A DNA stretch of 55,144 nt from Chloroflexota bacterium (lineage in GTDB: Bacteria > Chloroflexota > Anaerolineae > Caldilineales > Caldilineaceae): NCBI GenBank assembly GCA_016861025.1, contig BOKO01000034.1, forward strand, positions 1 through 55,144, written 5' to 3'. A model generated the notes under the pieces. The model had not been told where the DNA came from and did not search any database. It was given only the letters and a program-made list of their open reading frames with translations. The position numbers and the translations under genes were made by a program. The stretch's first letter is position 1; the number at the start of each line of letters is the position of its first letter. This document shows, piece by piece, positions 6,780 through 21,124 of this stretch.

Positions 6780-9700
6780 GTGGAGACTTCCCCGCACCCC
6801 GCTGCGTTTTCCAGCCAGCAGGTCACGCGTAAAGCCCTGCGCAGCGCGCTCAAGTCGTTGGATGACGCCAAAAAACTCGGCGCGCATCCGCTGGCGGCGC
6901 TGCGCATCGTTGACGTACAAAGGGTGGAAGCCAACCATCCTGATAATCAACTGGGGTGCGGGCTTGCCCTGCGCGACCTGCTGCGCAGAGCGGTCGAAAC
7001 GCTCCGACCAGACGATGGCGCGCCCAGGCCGCAGAAGCGGGCATGGCGGCGCTATCTTGTCGCCCAGGAGTACCTGACGAGGCGCAATCCACACGACTTG
7101 CAGGTGCAGATGTGCATTGCGGCAAGCACGTATGACCACGAGCAGGCGGCGATGTTGGATCATCTTGTCGCTGTGCTCTCTGAATGGGAAATCGCCTGCC
7201 GCAAGACGGCGCTTGACCAGTCTGAGCCTGGCGCTGATCTGCGCGCAGACTGGGGTGAGATGCGCGACGTGACGAGTTTTTGTGGCCGTGCAGCGGAGCT
7301 GGCGCAACTGCGGCGATGGGTGACAGAGGAGCAGCGCCGGCTGATCGCCGTTGTCGGCTTAGGCGGCGTCGGCAAGACGGCGCTGATCGAGCAACTGACC
7401 ACCGAACTTGCGCATGAATTTGATGCCGTGATCTGGCGCTCGCTGGTCAACGCGCCGCCCATCGACGCGATTCTGCGTGAATGCGTCCATTTTCTCGGCG
7501 GTTCCACAGCGGCTGGATTCGACACGATCGACGATGGCATTCGCAGATTGATTGAGGCGATGCGCGCCCGCCGCTGTTTGCTCATCCTCGACAACCTGGA
7601 GACCCTCTTTCAAGCCAATGCGTCGTCTGGGCAGTATCGGCCCGGCTACGAAGCCTACGGTCAGCTCATCAGCAGCATCGGCGAATGCGCCCACCAAAGT
7701 TGCCTTCTCCTCACCAGCCGCGAAGCGTCATCGGAGTTGATTCGGCTAGAAACCAGCGCAGCGCCGACGCGTATCTTGCGGCTCAAAGGCATGACGCCCG
7801 CCGATGTTCATCGCCTGCTGCATCACTCCCTGCTCTACGGCGATGACGATGCGTGGGAAGCGCTTACGCGCCACTACGCAGGCAACCCGCTGGCGCTGTT
7901 GCTGACCGCCTACACGATCCAGGAATTTTTTGACGGAGACATTGCCCATTTTCTGCGAGAAGAAAGCACCGTGTTTGGCGACATCCGGCTAATGCTTGAC
8001 GCCCAAATCAGCCGCCTGTCTACGCTGGAGCAGGAGGCGCTGGAGTGGCTGGTCGTTGCGCGCGAGCCGATTGAGATCGATGCATTGCTGGAATGGTTCG
8101 TCGAACCGGTCACCAGGAGCGACCTCCTCAGCGCACTGCAATCGCTGCACCGGCGTTCATTGATCGAATCGCAAGCGCATCACTTCAGCCTGCAAAACAT
8201 GTTGCTGGAGTATGGAACAGAACGCCTGGTCGAGCGATTTCGCTATGCCATCATTGCAGGCGATCTGGCAGGGCTGGATCGCTGCCCGCTGATGCAGAAT
8301 CGGGTGAAGGAGTACGTGCGCCAGAGTCAGGAGAGAATGCTCGTTCAACCCTTGCTTCAGCAGTTGTTGCACAAATTTGGCAACGCAGATGCTGTCATAC
8401 GAATTTGCTTTGATTTGCTCAAGAAGTTGCGCACCGGCAACAGGCGCTTTACCGGTTATGCGGCAGGGAATTTGCTGAATTTATTGCAGCGACTACCTTG
8501 CTCGCTCGAACACATTCACTGTGCGGGGTTGACCATTCGCGAAGTTGACCTGCGCAACATATCGCTTCAAGACGCCGACTTTTCGCATGCATGTTTTGTC
8601 AGACCGCAAATTTTCCAAACCATCGGAGCGGTCTCGGCGCTTGCCGGCGCACCTGATGGCGCATGGCTGGCGATCGGCGCTGCGGACGGTCAACTCGCCC
8701 TCTGGCGCGTGGATGAAGATAGCTTCGGGTGCATCTGGCGCGGTCACGACGCCTGGGTTTTGGGCGCCGACTTCAGCCCAGATGGCGCCCTGCTGGCGAC
8801 CGCCAGTGAAGACCAGACCGTAAAGCTCTGGGCGATGAACAAAGGGACGCAACCGCCGCGTTGCGTTCATACACTGTGCGGTCACACTGGCCGGGTGCGC
8901 GCCGTCGCTTTTCAGCCGGTGACTGCGCCGTCGCACCAACATCACGAGCCGATAATTGCGAGCGGCGGCGATGACGGCGTCATCATTCTTTGGAGCATCG
9001 CCGCCGGGCAGCCGGTGCAAGTCTTGCGCGGAGAGGTTGGAACCATACGCACGCTGACTTATGTTCCGCACAGCGATCTGCTCGTCAGCAGCGGCAATGA
9101 TTACAGGATCACGGTATGGAATGTACGCACGGGTTGTATACAAGACCAATGGTTGGGGCACGACCATGACATCAACAAGGTGGCCTGCCACCCAAACGGT
9201 CAGATCTTGATCAGCGGCGGTCGCGATACAAAAGTGCATCTCTGGCGTCTCTCCAGCGCCAGGCATCTGCATACGTTCCATGCTCATAACGGCCCGATAG
9301 GATGCCTTGCGAGCAGCCCCGACGGACGTTTTCTGGCGACCACTGGCGAAGATCAAATGCTCACCCTCTGGGACACCCACACGTATCGTAGTCTGTGGAC
9401 TGTGCGGGCGCATCGTTCTGATCGCATTCGCACTCTCTACTTTAGCCCCGACGGTGCGACGCTGTACAGCGGCGCAGAAGATCATACGGTGAGGGTGTGG
9501 GACGTGTGCAGCGGCAATTGTCTGAAGACAATCACAGGTTATATGAACTGGATCAATGCTGTGGCTTTTCATCCAAGCGGCGAATTCTTCGCCAGCTGCG
9601 GTCATGATGGCAATGTCCGCCTGTGGAGAACTGGCGACGGCGCCAGAATCGCAGCCTGGCGTGCGCATGCTGATCGTGTGAACAGTGTGACGTTTCATCC

Positions 9701-10541
9701 ACAAGGGCGCCTGTTAGTCAGCGCCAGCAACGACTGCACAATTCAGGTGTGGGACATTCAGCAAGTCGGCGCCCAAAACACCGTCAGGCGCCCGATGCTA
9801 ACACTGCAAGGGCATACGTTTCGCGTGCGCAGCGTAGCCTTTTCACCAGATGGGCAACGTCTTGTCAGCGGTGGCAACGATCAGACCGTGCGGCTCTGGG
9901 ACATAGAAAGTGGACGATGTCTGCGCGTTTGGGCTGAACACCACAGCGATGTGACCTGCGTAGCGTTTCATCCGACCGGATTGTGGGCTGCGAGCGGAAG
10001 CTATGACCGCACCGTGCGGTTGTGGAGCACTGCGGAGAACGAGTCGCACCTTGTTTTGCCTGGACATAGAGATTGGGTGCGCACGGTTGCCTTTCATCCT
10101 GTCGGACGCATCCTGGCAAGCGCAGGGGACGACAGGCTCGTTCGACTTTGGGAGGTCGACAGCGGCAAATGTATTCAAGAGTTGCACGGACATAGCCGAG
10201 CCATCCGCGCCATGACGTTCACTGCTGAGGGCGCGTTTCTCATCACCGCCGGCGAGGATCACACGATCTGTATCTGGGACATGGCAACTGGGCGCTCTCA
10301 TCGGGTGCTGCAAACGCCTGGCGGCGCCGTCAGCGCCCTGGCGCTCAGCCCAATGGCTCCGCTCTTGCTCACGGGCCACGACGAGGCGCTGCTTCAGATG
10401 TGGGACCTCGCCGCGGATTCACTGCTGCGCACAATTCCGATTGCCAGGCCATACGAGGGGATGAAAATCGCCGGAGCGCGTGGGTTGAGTCCAGCCCAAC
10501 GCACCACCCTTCTCCAATTGGGCGCAATCGACGACGCCTGA
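6780..10541 (+). CDS. STAND NTPase (NB-ARC/NACHT-like) with 14 WD40 repeats
   Basis: A GTG start at 6780 follows AGGAGG. The 1253-residue protein has an N-terminal helical region (1-160), a STAND NTPase with P-loop GLGGVGKT (193-200) and Walker B LLILDNLE (267-274), winged-helix/arm helices to about 600 including a short pentapeptide-like stretch (LRNISLQDADF), and then fourteen WD40 repeats (about 615-1225; typical unit FSPDGQRLVSGGNDQTVRLWD), enough for two seven-blade propellers. Members act as ligand-triggered switches in signalling and, in some clades, antiphage defence. No known effector domain (nuclease, TIR, protease) is seen at the N-terminus. It is convergent with the flippase fusion. 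Architecture is certain; function is not. Confidence 0.93.
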   Translation: METSPHPAAFSSQQVTRKALRSALKSLDDAKKLGAHPLAALRIVDVQRVEANHPDNQLGCGLALRDLLRRAVETLRPDDGAPRPQKRAWRRYLVAQEYLTRRNPHDLQVQMCIAASTYDHEQAAMLDHLVAVLSEWEIACRKTALDQSEPGADLRADWGEMRDVTSFCGRAAELAQLRRWVTEEQRRLIAVVGLGGVGKTALIEQLTTELAHEFDAVIWRSLVNAPPIDAILRECVHFLGGSTAAGFDTIDDGIRRLIEAMRARRCLLILDNLETLFQANASSGQYRPGYEAYGQLISSIGECAHQSCLLLTSREASSELIRLETSAAPTRILRLKGMTPADVHRLLHHSLLYGDDDAWEALTRHYAGNPLALLLTAYTIQEFFDGDIAHFLREESTVFGDIRLMLDAQISRLSTLEQEALEWLVVAREPIEIDALLEWFVEPVTRSDLLSALQSLHRRSLIESQAHHFSLQNMLLEYGTERLVERFRYAIIAGDLAGLDRCPLMQNRVKEYVRQSQERMLVQPLLQQLLHKFGNADAVIRICFDLLKKLRTGNRRFTGYAAGNLLNLLQRLPCSLEHIHCAGLTIREVDLRNISLQDADFSHACFVRPQIFQTIGAVSALAGAPDGAWLAIGAADGQLALWRVDEDSFGCIWRGHDAWVLGADFSPDGALLATASEDQTVKLWAMNKGTQPPRCVHTLCGHTGRVRAVAFQPVTAPSHQHHEPIIASGGDDGVIILWSIAAGQPVQVLRGEVGTIRTLTYVPHSDLLVSSGNDYRITVWNVRTGCIQDQWLGHDHDINKVACHPNGQILISGGRDTKVHLWRLSSARHLHTFHAHNGPIGCLASSPDGRFLATTGEDQMLTLWDTHTYRSLWTVRAHRSDRIRTLYFSPDGATLYSGAEDHTVRVWDVCSGNCLKTITGYMNWINAVAFHPSGEFFASCGHDGNVRLWRTGDGARIAAWRAHADRVNSVTFHPQGRLLVSASNDCTIQVWDIQQVGAQNTVRRPMLTLQGHTFRVRSVAFSPDGQRLVSGGNDQTVRLWDIESGRCLRVWAEHHSDVTCVAFHPTGLWAASGSYDRTVRLWSTAENESHLVLPGHRDWVRTVAFHPVGRILASAGDDRLVRLWEVDSGKCIQELHGHSRAIRAMTFTAEGAFLITAGEDHTICIWDMATGRSHRVLQTPGGAVSALALSPMAPLLLTGHDEALLQMWDLAADSLLRTIPIARPYEGMKIAGARGLSPAQRTTLLQLGAIDDA

Positions 10542-10633
10542 GCATTCAGATTCTCTGCAAGCGTAGGCGACAAGCGTAAAAATCGAGCGATGAGCCGTTC
10601 GCAGTGCGGCCAACCCCACCCGGCAGAAATTTC

Positions 10634-15205
<4,572 letters not shown>

Positions 15206-15249
15206 AGATGAGGCAGTCTATTCAACAGAGGCGGTCGAAAGCGCGCAGA

Positions 15250-16077
<828 letters not shown>

Positions 16078-16191
16078 TCACCGAACAATCCCCTTCTCTG
16101 AATCGGCCCGATAACAGCGCGCCGACACGCGATTGTAGCACGCCGCGCACAAAGCGAATAATCTGGCAGGCGGTGCGGAATATCGATCACA

Positions 16192-16220
16192 TCGTCAATT
16201 CGGTGCAAACGCTGTATACT
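16192..16220 (+). promoter_or_regulatory. Candidate promoter of clpS
   Basis: TCGTCA, 17 bp, TATACT. The -10 is consensus-like (5 of 6), the -35 matches 4 of 6. A direct repeat TGAGGTTTAGC occurs twice just downstream (16233-16254) in the leader. Confidence 0.45.
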
Positions 16221-16324
16221 GTAGTCAGTCTCTGAGGTTTAGCTGAGGTTTAGCGATGGTGGCTGAGCGGCTATTGAGTTGCTGACGGTATTGGGGCAGG
16301 GTGTCCTGCGGGTGAAAGCTGAAT

Positions 16325-16669
16325 ATGATGATGGAATTGCTTGCATTGCATGCACAGACGGTCGAGGCGCCCACGTTGCCGGTCGAGGTGACCGATGCAT
16401 TTCAGGAAGTCGGCCACGCGCCGCGCTGGTATGTGCTTGTGCATAACGATGACGTAACGCCTTTCGAGTATGTGATCAAGATTCTGCTTCAGGTCTTTCT
16501 GCTCTCCGAAGAGATCGCCGAGCATGTCGCCCAAACTGCGCACAGCGAGGGGCAGGCGGTCGTTGTCGTGCGCCCGCGCAACGAAGCCGAGCGCCTGGTC
16601 AGGGTGGCGCGCGCTCGCGCCCGACTCGATGGCTACCCGCTCACCTTCAGTATGGAGCAAGAGCCATGA
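16325..16669 (+). CDS. clpS: ClpS, adaptor of the ClAP protease
   Basis: The 114-residue protein carries the ClpS core: RWYVLVHNDDVTPFEYVIKI (about 34-53) with the N-degron pocket residues N and DD, and the VVVVRPRNEAERLV strand-helix region. ClpS docks on the ClpA or ClpC N-domain and delivers N-end-rule substrates to ClpP. The N-terminal 30 residues form the usual flexible tail. Three ATGs in a row (16325, 16328, 16331) make the exact start ambiguous by one or two codons. Its stop overlaps the next start by 4 nt (ATGA). Confidence 0.92.
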   Translation: MMMELLALHAQTVEAPTLPVEVTDAFQEVGHAPRWYVLVHNDDVTPFEYVIKILLQVFLLSEEIAEHVAQTAHSEGQAVVVVRPRNEAERLVRVARARARLDGYPLTFSMEQEP

Positions 16670-17163
16670 GCACCGCCGGACATACGCACGACGAGCCGGA
16701 TTGGCTGCACGGGCATCCACACGAGCCGAATCCGGCCCCACCATCCGATGACGCCGCCATTACGCTGATCCTGCCCGACGGCGAGACCCATCGGCTGACG
16801 GTCGATGCGCTGCGCGCGCTGCCTTTCACCACAGTGCCGAATTGTTACATCGTCAGCACCGGACACGGAACATCGGGGCCTTTCAGTTTTGGCGGCGTGA
16901 CGCTGGCGGCGTTGCTGGCGGCGTTCCTTCCCGATGAGGCGAAATGGCAGTTTGTCGATGTAGTCAGCGGCGATGGCTTTGGCGCGCGGCTGCGACGTGA
17001 AGAGACGCTCGACCATGCGGGCGACCGACCCATGCTGCTCGCCTATCTGGTGAACGGTGAATCGATGACGCGGCAGGCTGGTCTGGTGCGCCTGATTGCG
17101 CCAACGGAGACCGACGACGCGCTCAAGCAGGTCAAATGGGTTGCGCAGATCGTGGTGAAGTAA
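16666..17163 (+). CDS. Molybdopterin-binding (sulfite-oxidase-like) domain protein, cytosolic
   Basis: The 165-residue product has a His-rich start (HTHDEPDWLHGHPHEPN) and then a short oxidoreductase molybdopterin-binding domain: LTVDALRALPFTTVPNCYIV, GPFSFGGVTLAALLAAF, FVDVVSGDGFGARL, PMLLAYLVNGE and WVAQIVV. The Cys in VPNCYIV is in the position of the molybdenum ligand in the family. There is no Tat signal and the dimerisation domain of full sulfite oxidases is missing. The ATGA overlap with clpS implies translational coupling, an unexpected pairing. Whether it binds cofactor is not certain. Confidence 0.75.
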   Translation: MSTAGHTHDEPDWLHGHPHEPNPAPPSDDAAITLILPDGETHRLTVDALRALPFTTVPNCYIVSTGHGTSGPFSFGGVTLAALLAAFLPDEAKWQFVDVVSGDGFGARLRREETLDHAGDRPMLLAYLVNGESMTRQAGLVRLIAPTETDDALKQVKWVAQIVVK

Positions 17164-17166
17164 GTT

Positions 17167-17496
17167 TTAGCCGCCGGCTTTCTTCGCCTGATAGCCGAGT
17201 TCAAGCAAGATGGCGACGATCTTGTCGCGCTGGTCGCCCTGAATCTCGATCACCTGCTCCTTGACCGCGCCGCCTGCGCCCAACCGGTTTTTGAGCAGCT
17301 TGCACAGCTTTTCCAGCTCGGCGGGCGCGGCGGTGACGCCGGTGATCAGCGACACACTCTTGCCGCCGCGTCCCTTGCGTTCCAATGCCACGCGCACCTG
17401 CTGTTGGCGCGGCGATGGCGACTTTGCAGCAGGCTTGCGTTCCGGTTCAGGCTCCGGGTCGGTGGAAAAGACGATGCGGCGTTTCGGGTCAACCAT
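17167..17496 (-). CDS. SUI1/eIF1-family translation factor (YciH-like)
   Basis: From the ATG at 17496 the 109-residue protein has a Pro/Glu-rich basic N-terminus (EPEPERKPAAKSPSPR) followed by the SUI1 core: VRVALERKGRGGKSVSLITG, LCKLLKNRLGAGGAVKEQVI and EIQGDQRDKIVAILLELGY. Bacterial SUI1 proteins can influence start-codon selection but their normal role is unclear. I chose the internal start because upstream codons overlap the esterase and have no family resemblance. Its first codons overlap the esterase 3' end by 8 nt, so the two genes are coupled. Confidence 0.9.
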   Translation of the reverse strand: MVDPKRRIVFSTDPEPEPERKPAAKSPSPRQQQVRVALERKGRGGKSVSLITGVTAAPAELEKLCKLLKNRLGAGGAVKEQVIEIQGDQRDKIVAILLELGYQAKKAGG

Positions 17497-18529
17497 GATC
17501 TTCCCCCAGAATCGGGGTGTGATGACGGACAAAGCGCCCGACCTGTGCGACTGCCTGCCGCGCCTTTGGTTCGAGCAGCCAGGTGAAATGCCAGACATGC
17601 ACCATGTGTTCCCACACTTCGAGCTGGACATCGCCGCCGGCCTCGCGCGCACGCAGCGCAAAGCGTCGGCTGTCGTCAAGCAGCATTTCGGCGGAGCCAG
17701 CCTGGATCAAGAGCGGCGGCAGCCCGGCCAGGTCGGCGTAGAGCGGCGAAATCAGCGGATGGCGCAGGTCATAGCCGTTGGTGTACATCTGCGCCGATGC
17801 GTGCAGGATGTCGAAATTCAGAAAGTCGGTCGGCTCGTTGATTGCGATGGTGGCCCCGGAGAGCGTCAGGTCGAGCCACGGCGAGAGACAGACGGCGCCG
17901 GCAGGCAACGGCACGCCCGCATCGCGCAGCGCCAGCAGCAGCGCAACCGTCAGCCCGCCGCCCGCCGAGTCGCCGGCCACGGTGATCTGCGTCGGCTTGA
18001 CGCCCTGGTCGGTGAGCAGCCACCAATACGCCGCCCACGCATCTTCGATCTGCGCCGGGAAAGGATGCTCCGGCGCCAGGCGATAGTCGAGCGCAAAGAT
18101 GCGCGCCCGCGCTTCCTTCGCCAGCCGTGCAGTAATTGCCACATGCGTAGACGGCGAGCCGGAGACGTAGCCGCCGCCGTGCAAATAAAGGATCACCCGT
18201 TCGGGCGCCGATGCTGGCGTCGTGACCCATTCGCCGTTGAAGAATCCGGTGGTCGCTGGCTGCCGCGTTGCGCCGGGCGGATTGGTGAGCAGAGTGATGC
18301 GTTCGAGCGGGCGGCGGATGTCATCGGCGCTGCGAATCTCGCCGTGCGGTGTGCCCAGCGTCATCATCTCGACGATGCCCTCATAGGGCAGCGACCACTC
18401 CGCCAGACGCGGATGGCGCTGCGCCCGGTGCGCCAATGTACGCAGCCCGGCGCGCGCCGCCAGTTGATTGACCGTCCAGTAGCTCCTGGCGCGTTGGGCG
18501 AAGTTATGAACTTGAAAACGAGGCGTCAT
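17489..18529 (-). CDS. Alpha/beta-hydrolase esterase of the hormone-sensitive lipase family
   Basis: The 346-residue protein shows the oxyanion motif ILYLHGGGYVSGSP (about 118-131), the nucleophile elbow GDSAGGG (about 193-199), the Asp-containing QAGSAEMLLDDS and the catalytic His in WEHMVHVWH. This is the HSL/group IV layout, which hydrolyses short-chain carboxyl esters in the cytosol. An N-terminal cap of about 90 residues precedes the core. No signal peptide. It is the first gene of a two-gene unit with the SUI1 protein and is divergent from the TIM-barrel gene at 18659, with a repeat hairpin filling the shared promoter region. Confidence 0.9.
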   Translation of the reverse strand: MTPRFQVHNFAQRARSYWTVNQLAARAGLRTLAHRAQRHPRLAEWSLPYEGIVEMMTLGTPHGEIRSADDIRRPLERITLLTNPPGATRQPATTGFFNGEWVTTPASAPERVILYLHGGGYVSGSPSTHVAITARLAKEARARIFALDYRLAPEHPFPAQIEDAWAAYWWLLTDQGVKPTQITVAGDSAGGGLTVALLLALRDAGVPLPAGAVCLSPWLDLTLSGATIAINEPTDFLNFDILHASAQMYTNGYDLRHPLISPLYADLAGLPPLLIQAGSAEMLLDDSRRFALRAREAGGDVQLEVWEHMVHVWHFTWLLEPKARQAVAQVGRFVRHHTPILGEDHG

Positions 18530-18542
18530 CGTTGCACCTTCC

Positions 18543-18640
18543 GTTCGTGTTGCGTGTTTCGTGTTATGTGTTGAGTGTTAGGTGTTGCGTCACAATCTAC
18601 GAAACACGCAACATGAAACACGAACCACGTAACACGAAAT
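18543..18640. repeat. GTGTTGCGTG-family inverted repeat, copy 1
   Basis: TTCGTGTTGCGTGTTTCGTG (18543-18562) faces GAAACACGCAACATGAAACA and ACGAACCACGTAACACGAAA (18601-18639). Other copies lie at about 30472, 32382 and 41010. This copy occupies the divergent promoter region between the esterase and TIM-barrel genes. Confidence 0.75.
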
Positions 18641-18658
18641 TAGCCAAAGGAGCCAACT

Positions 18659-19537
18659 ATGCTTTCCATGACCAGTGATTATGTCGCCGATCACGGCGAT
18701 CCTGAACCTTATCTACGTGCGATGGCGGACGCCGGTTTCACCCATGTTCACTGGTGTCATCACTGGCGCTCCGATTTTCTCTACACCGACAGCGAAATCG
18801 AACAGATCGGTCGCTGGCTACAAATCTATGGCCTCAAGCTCAGCGACACACACGGCTCGGAAGGGATCGAGAAATTCTGGTACGCACCGCAGGAGTACGC
18901 CCGGCTGGCTGGCGTCGAATTGGTGAAGAACCGCATCGACTTCACCGCCCGGCTGGGCGGCGACGCCGTAGTGATGCACGCCTACCCGCCGACCGTACGT
19001 CCCGACCTCGCCATTTTCAACGACTATCTCTTCGACCAGATTCGCCGCTCGCTCGACGACCTTGAGGCGTTTGCACTTGCGCGCGGCGTGCAGATTGCCC
19101 TGGAAAACTTGATCGACTTCACAGCCGTCGAAGCGGACGTTGTCGACAGCGTCCGCGCCGGCGACAACGCCGGGTTGCTGGCGCAGTTGCTGGCGGCGTA
19201 TGATCCGGCGTTCCTCAGTTTTTGCTTCGATTCAGGGCACGCTATGTTGGGACAGAACCGCATCGAACGCTATGAGCCGCTCTTTGCCAGGCTAAGCGTC
19301 CTGCACCTGCACGACAACGACGGTCTGCGCGACCTGCACCTGCCGGTCTACGACGGCGTCGTCGACTGGGAGCGCGTCGCCGCGCTGATCGCCGCCTCGC
19401 CCTACGCCAAGCCAATCAGCTATGAGCTGTCGCTAAAGAACACAACATTCACCGAAGCCGCACCCTTCCTTGCCTACAGCTTCCCTGGCTGCCAGCGCTT
19501 TGCTGAGAGAGTGCGAACGCTGCGTCGGCAAAAGTGA
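18659..19537 (+). CDS. Sugar isomerase/epimerase-like TIM-barrel protein
   Basis: The 292-residue product is a xylose-isomerase-like TIM barrel (AP endonuclease 2 superfamily). Features are AMADAGFTHVHWCHHW at the first strand, LGGDAVVMHAYP, IALENLIDF (metal-ligand Glu), FCFDSGHAML (Asp/His ligands), LHLHDNDGLRDLHLPVYDGV (His/Asp ligands) and YELSLKN (final Glu). The metal-binding set is therefore complete. Substrate cannot be told from sequence; neighbours give no sugar pathway. The start at 18659 follows AAAGGAGCCAACT. Confidence 0.85.
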   Translation: MLSMTSDYVADHGDPEPYLRAMADAGFTHVHWCHHWRSDFLYTDSEIEQIGRWLQIYGLKLSDTHGSEGIEKFWYAPQEYARLAGVELVKNRIDFTARLGGDAVVMHAYPPTVRPDLAIFNDYLFDQIRRSLDDLEAFALARGVQIALENLIDFTAVEADVVDSVRAGDNAGLLAQLLAAYDPAFLSFCFDSGHAMLGQNRIERYEPLFARLSVLHLHDNDGLRDLHLPVYDGVVDWERVAALIAASPYAKPISYELSLKNTTFTEAAPFLAYSFPGCQRFAERVRTLRRQK

Positions 19538-19540
19538 AAA

Positions 19541-19614
19541 CTAAAGTGAGTTCACTTTGAAATTCATAGCTTTGTAGAGTGAATTTTCTCGGTCTCAAAG
19601 TAGATTCACTTTAG
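19541..19614. repeat. 74-bp element with 20-bp inverted ends
   Basis: CTAAAGTGAGTTCACTTTGA (19541-19560) and TCAAAGTAGATTCACTTTAG (19595-19614) are inverted copies with 17 of 20 matches around a 34-bp AT-rich centre. It starts three bases after the TIM-barrel stop. Size and structure suit a small non-coding palindromic mobile element or a bidirectional terminator. Confidence 0.6.
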
Positions 19615-19665
19615 AACGCGGATGACGCGGATCAAGCGGATTTTCACGGATTGAATCCGCGTTGC
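19613..19665. repeat. GCGGATGACGCGGAT-type repeat
   Basis: GAACGCGGATGACGCGGAT (19615 on), then GCGGATT and CACGGATTGAATCCGCG. The first 19 bases recur at 13272-13290 inside the YfhO-flippase gene. It abuts the 74-bp element. Confidence 0.6.
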
Positions 19666-19699
19666 TCCACCCAATTCGCGTTATCTGCGCGCCGTCAAA

Positions 19700-21091
19700 C
19701 TATTTGCCAATCACCGCCAGCATTGCCTCGCGTTCGACGATTTTGATGCGCGGTTTGCCCAGTGCCTTGCCGTCGGCAACTTCTTTTGCATCGATTAACT
19801 TCCACTCATCTTTTGTGACATAGCGGACACCGCGCTCCGCCAGCAGCGCCGGGATGGCGTCGGGCGACGGCTCGGGCGCAGGCGGGATTTTGCCCTTCTG
19901 CAAATCTTCGAACATGCTGTTGACCGACTCGATGGCGTCCGGCTTATTGGTGCCGATGACGCCGGTCGGGCCGCGCTTGATCCAGCCCGCTACATACTCG
20001 CCTACTATGACTCTGCCGGTGTCGAGATCGATGACGCGCCCGATCTCGTTGGGGATCACGCCGTTGCGGTTGTCGAAAGGGACGCCCTCCAGCGGCACGC
20101 CTTTGTAGCCGACCGAGCGCAGAATCAGTCCCGCCGGGATCGTCTCGTAGCGCCCGGTGCCCGACGCTTTGATGTCGCCGCTGACCGATGGGCGCAGCTC
20201 GTTTCGCTCCATCTTGACCGCAACAATTTTGCCGTTCTCGCCGATGATCTCGACCGGCGAGAGCAGGAAGCGAAAGTGTACGCGCCGCGGTTTGCCGGTG
20301 ACGCCGATCTCAGCATAGGCGCGCAGATAGTCGAGGTTTTTCTGCATGGCGGTGTCGCCCTCGATGGCGGCGCTGCTGGCGCGATCCAGCCTCAGTTCGC
20401 TGTCGAGCACGATGGCGTCGGCGATCTCCAGGTGCCCCATCTCGCGGATTTCGGCGTTGGTGAACTTCACCTGCGCCGGGCCGCGCCGAGCCACAATGTA
20501 GATGTCTTTGATGTTGCTCTGCGCAAGCTGCTCCAGTGCGTGTTCAGCGATATCTGTTCTTTTCAATTCATCGACCGACTTGGCAAGGATACGCGCCACA
20601 TCCATCGCCACATTGCCAACGCCGACGACGATCGCTGCCTCACAGCTCAAATCAACCTGCAAGTCTTTGTAGTCTGGGTGGCCGTTGTACCACGCCACAA
20701 ATTCGGTCGCCGACATGCTGTTGGGCAGGTCTTCGCCGGGGATGCCCAATCTGCGATCGGACTGTGCACCGATCGTGTAAAAAATCACGTCGTAGTGGCG
20801 CTTGAGTTCAGCGTGGGTGATGTCTCTGCCGACCTCGACGTTGCCGAAATAACGAAACGCAGGGTCTTCGGCGGTGCGGTCATAGGTCTTGGCGACCGCC
20901 TTGATGTTCTGATGATCGGGCGCCACGCCATAGCGCACCAGGCCGTGCGGTGCGATCAAACGCTCGAAGAGATCGACGGTGACGGTGAAACCTTCTTTGA
21001 GCAGCGCGGCCGCCGCATAAAAACCAGATGGCCCTGCGCCGATCACGGCCACGCGCAGCGGACGATCTGCACTTCCCAGATTCGCTGTCAT
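19700..21091 (-). CDS. fprA: Ferredoxin/adrenodoxin-NADP reductase, FprA type
   Basis: The 463-residue flavoprotein has the FAD motif VAVIGAGPSGFYAAAAL (14-30), PHGLVRYGVAPDHQ (the adrenodoxin-reductase signature), NADPH-binding VVGVGNVAMDVARIL, IVARRGPAQVKFTNAE and the C-terminal GWIKRGPTGVIGTNK. These enzymes pass electrons between NADPH and ferredoxin and can feed Fe-S assembly or radical SAM enzymes. The ATG follows AAAGGAGTGCTCAA. It is the last gene of a three-gene minus-strand unit behind two small membrane proteins. The length is normal for the family. Confidence 0.92.
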   Translation of the reverse strand: MTANLGSADRPLRVAVIGAGPSGFYAAAALLKEGFTVTVDLFERLIAPHGLVRYGVAPDHQNIKAVAKTYDRTAEDPAFRYFGNVEVGRDITHAELKRHYDVIFYTIGAQSDRRLGIPGEDLPNSMSATEFVAWYNGHPDYKDLQVDLSCEAAIVVGVGNVAMDVARILAKSVDELKRTDIAEHALEQLAQSNIKDIYIVARRGPAQVKFTNAEIREMGHLEIADAIVLDSELRLDRASSAAIEGDTAMQKNLDYLRAYAEIGVTGKPRRVHFRFLLSPVEIIGENGKIVAVKMERNELRPSVSGDIKASGTGRYETIPAGLILRSVGYKGVPLEGVPFDNRNGVIPNEIGRVIDLDTGRVIVGEYVAGWIKRGPTGVIGTNKPDAIESVNSMFEDLQKGKIPPAPEPSPDAIPALLAERGVRYVTKDEWKLIDAKEVADGKALGKPRIKIVEREAMLAVIGK

Positions 21092-21124
21092 TTGAGCACT
21101 CCTTTGTGTGAGAGATGGTTGGCG

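Noticed and set aside
8493..9704. 403-codon minus-strand frame within the WD40 region
   Set aside because: Generated by the periodic WD40 coding sequence; no ribosome site or domain.
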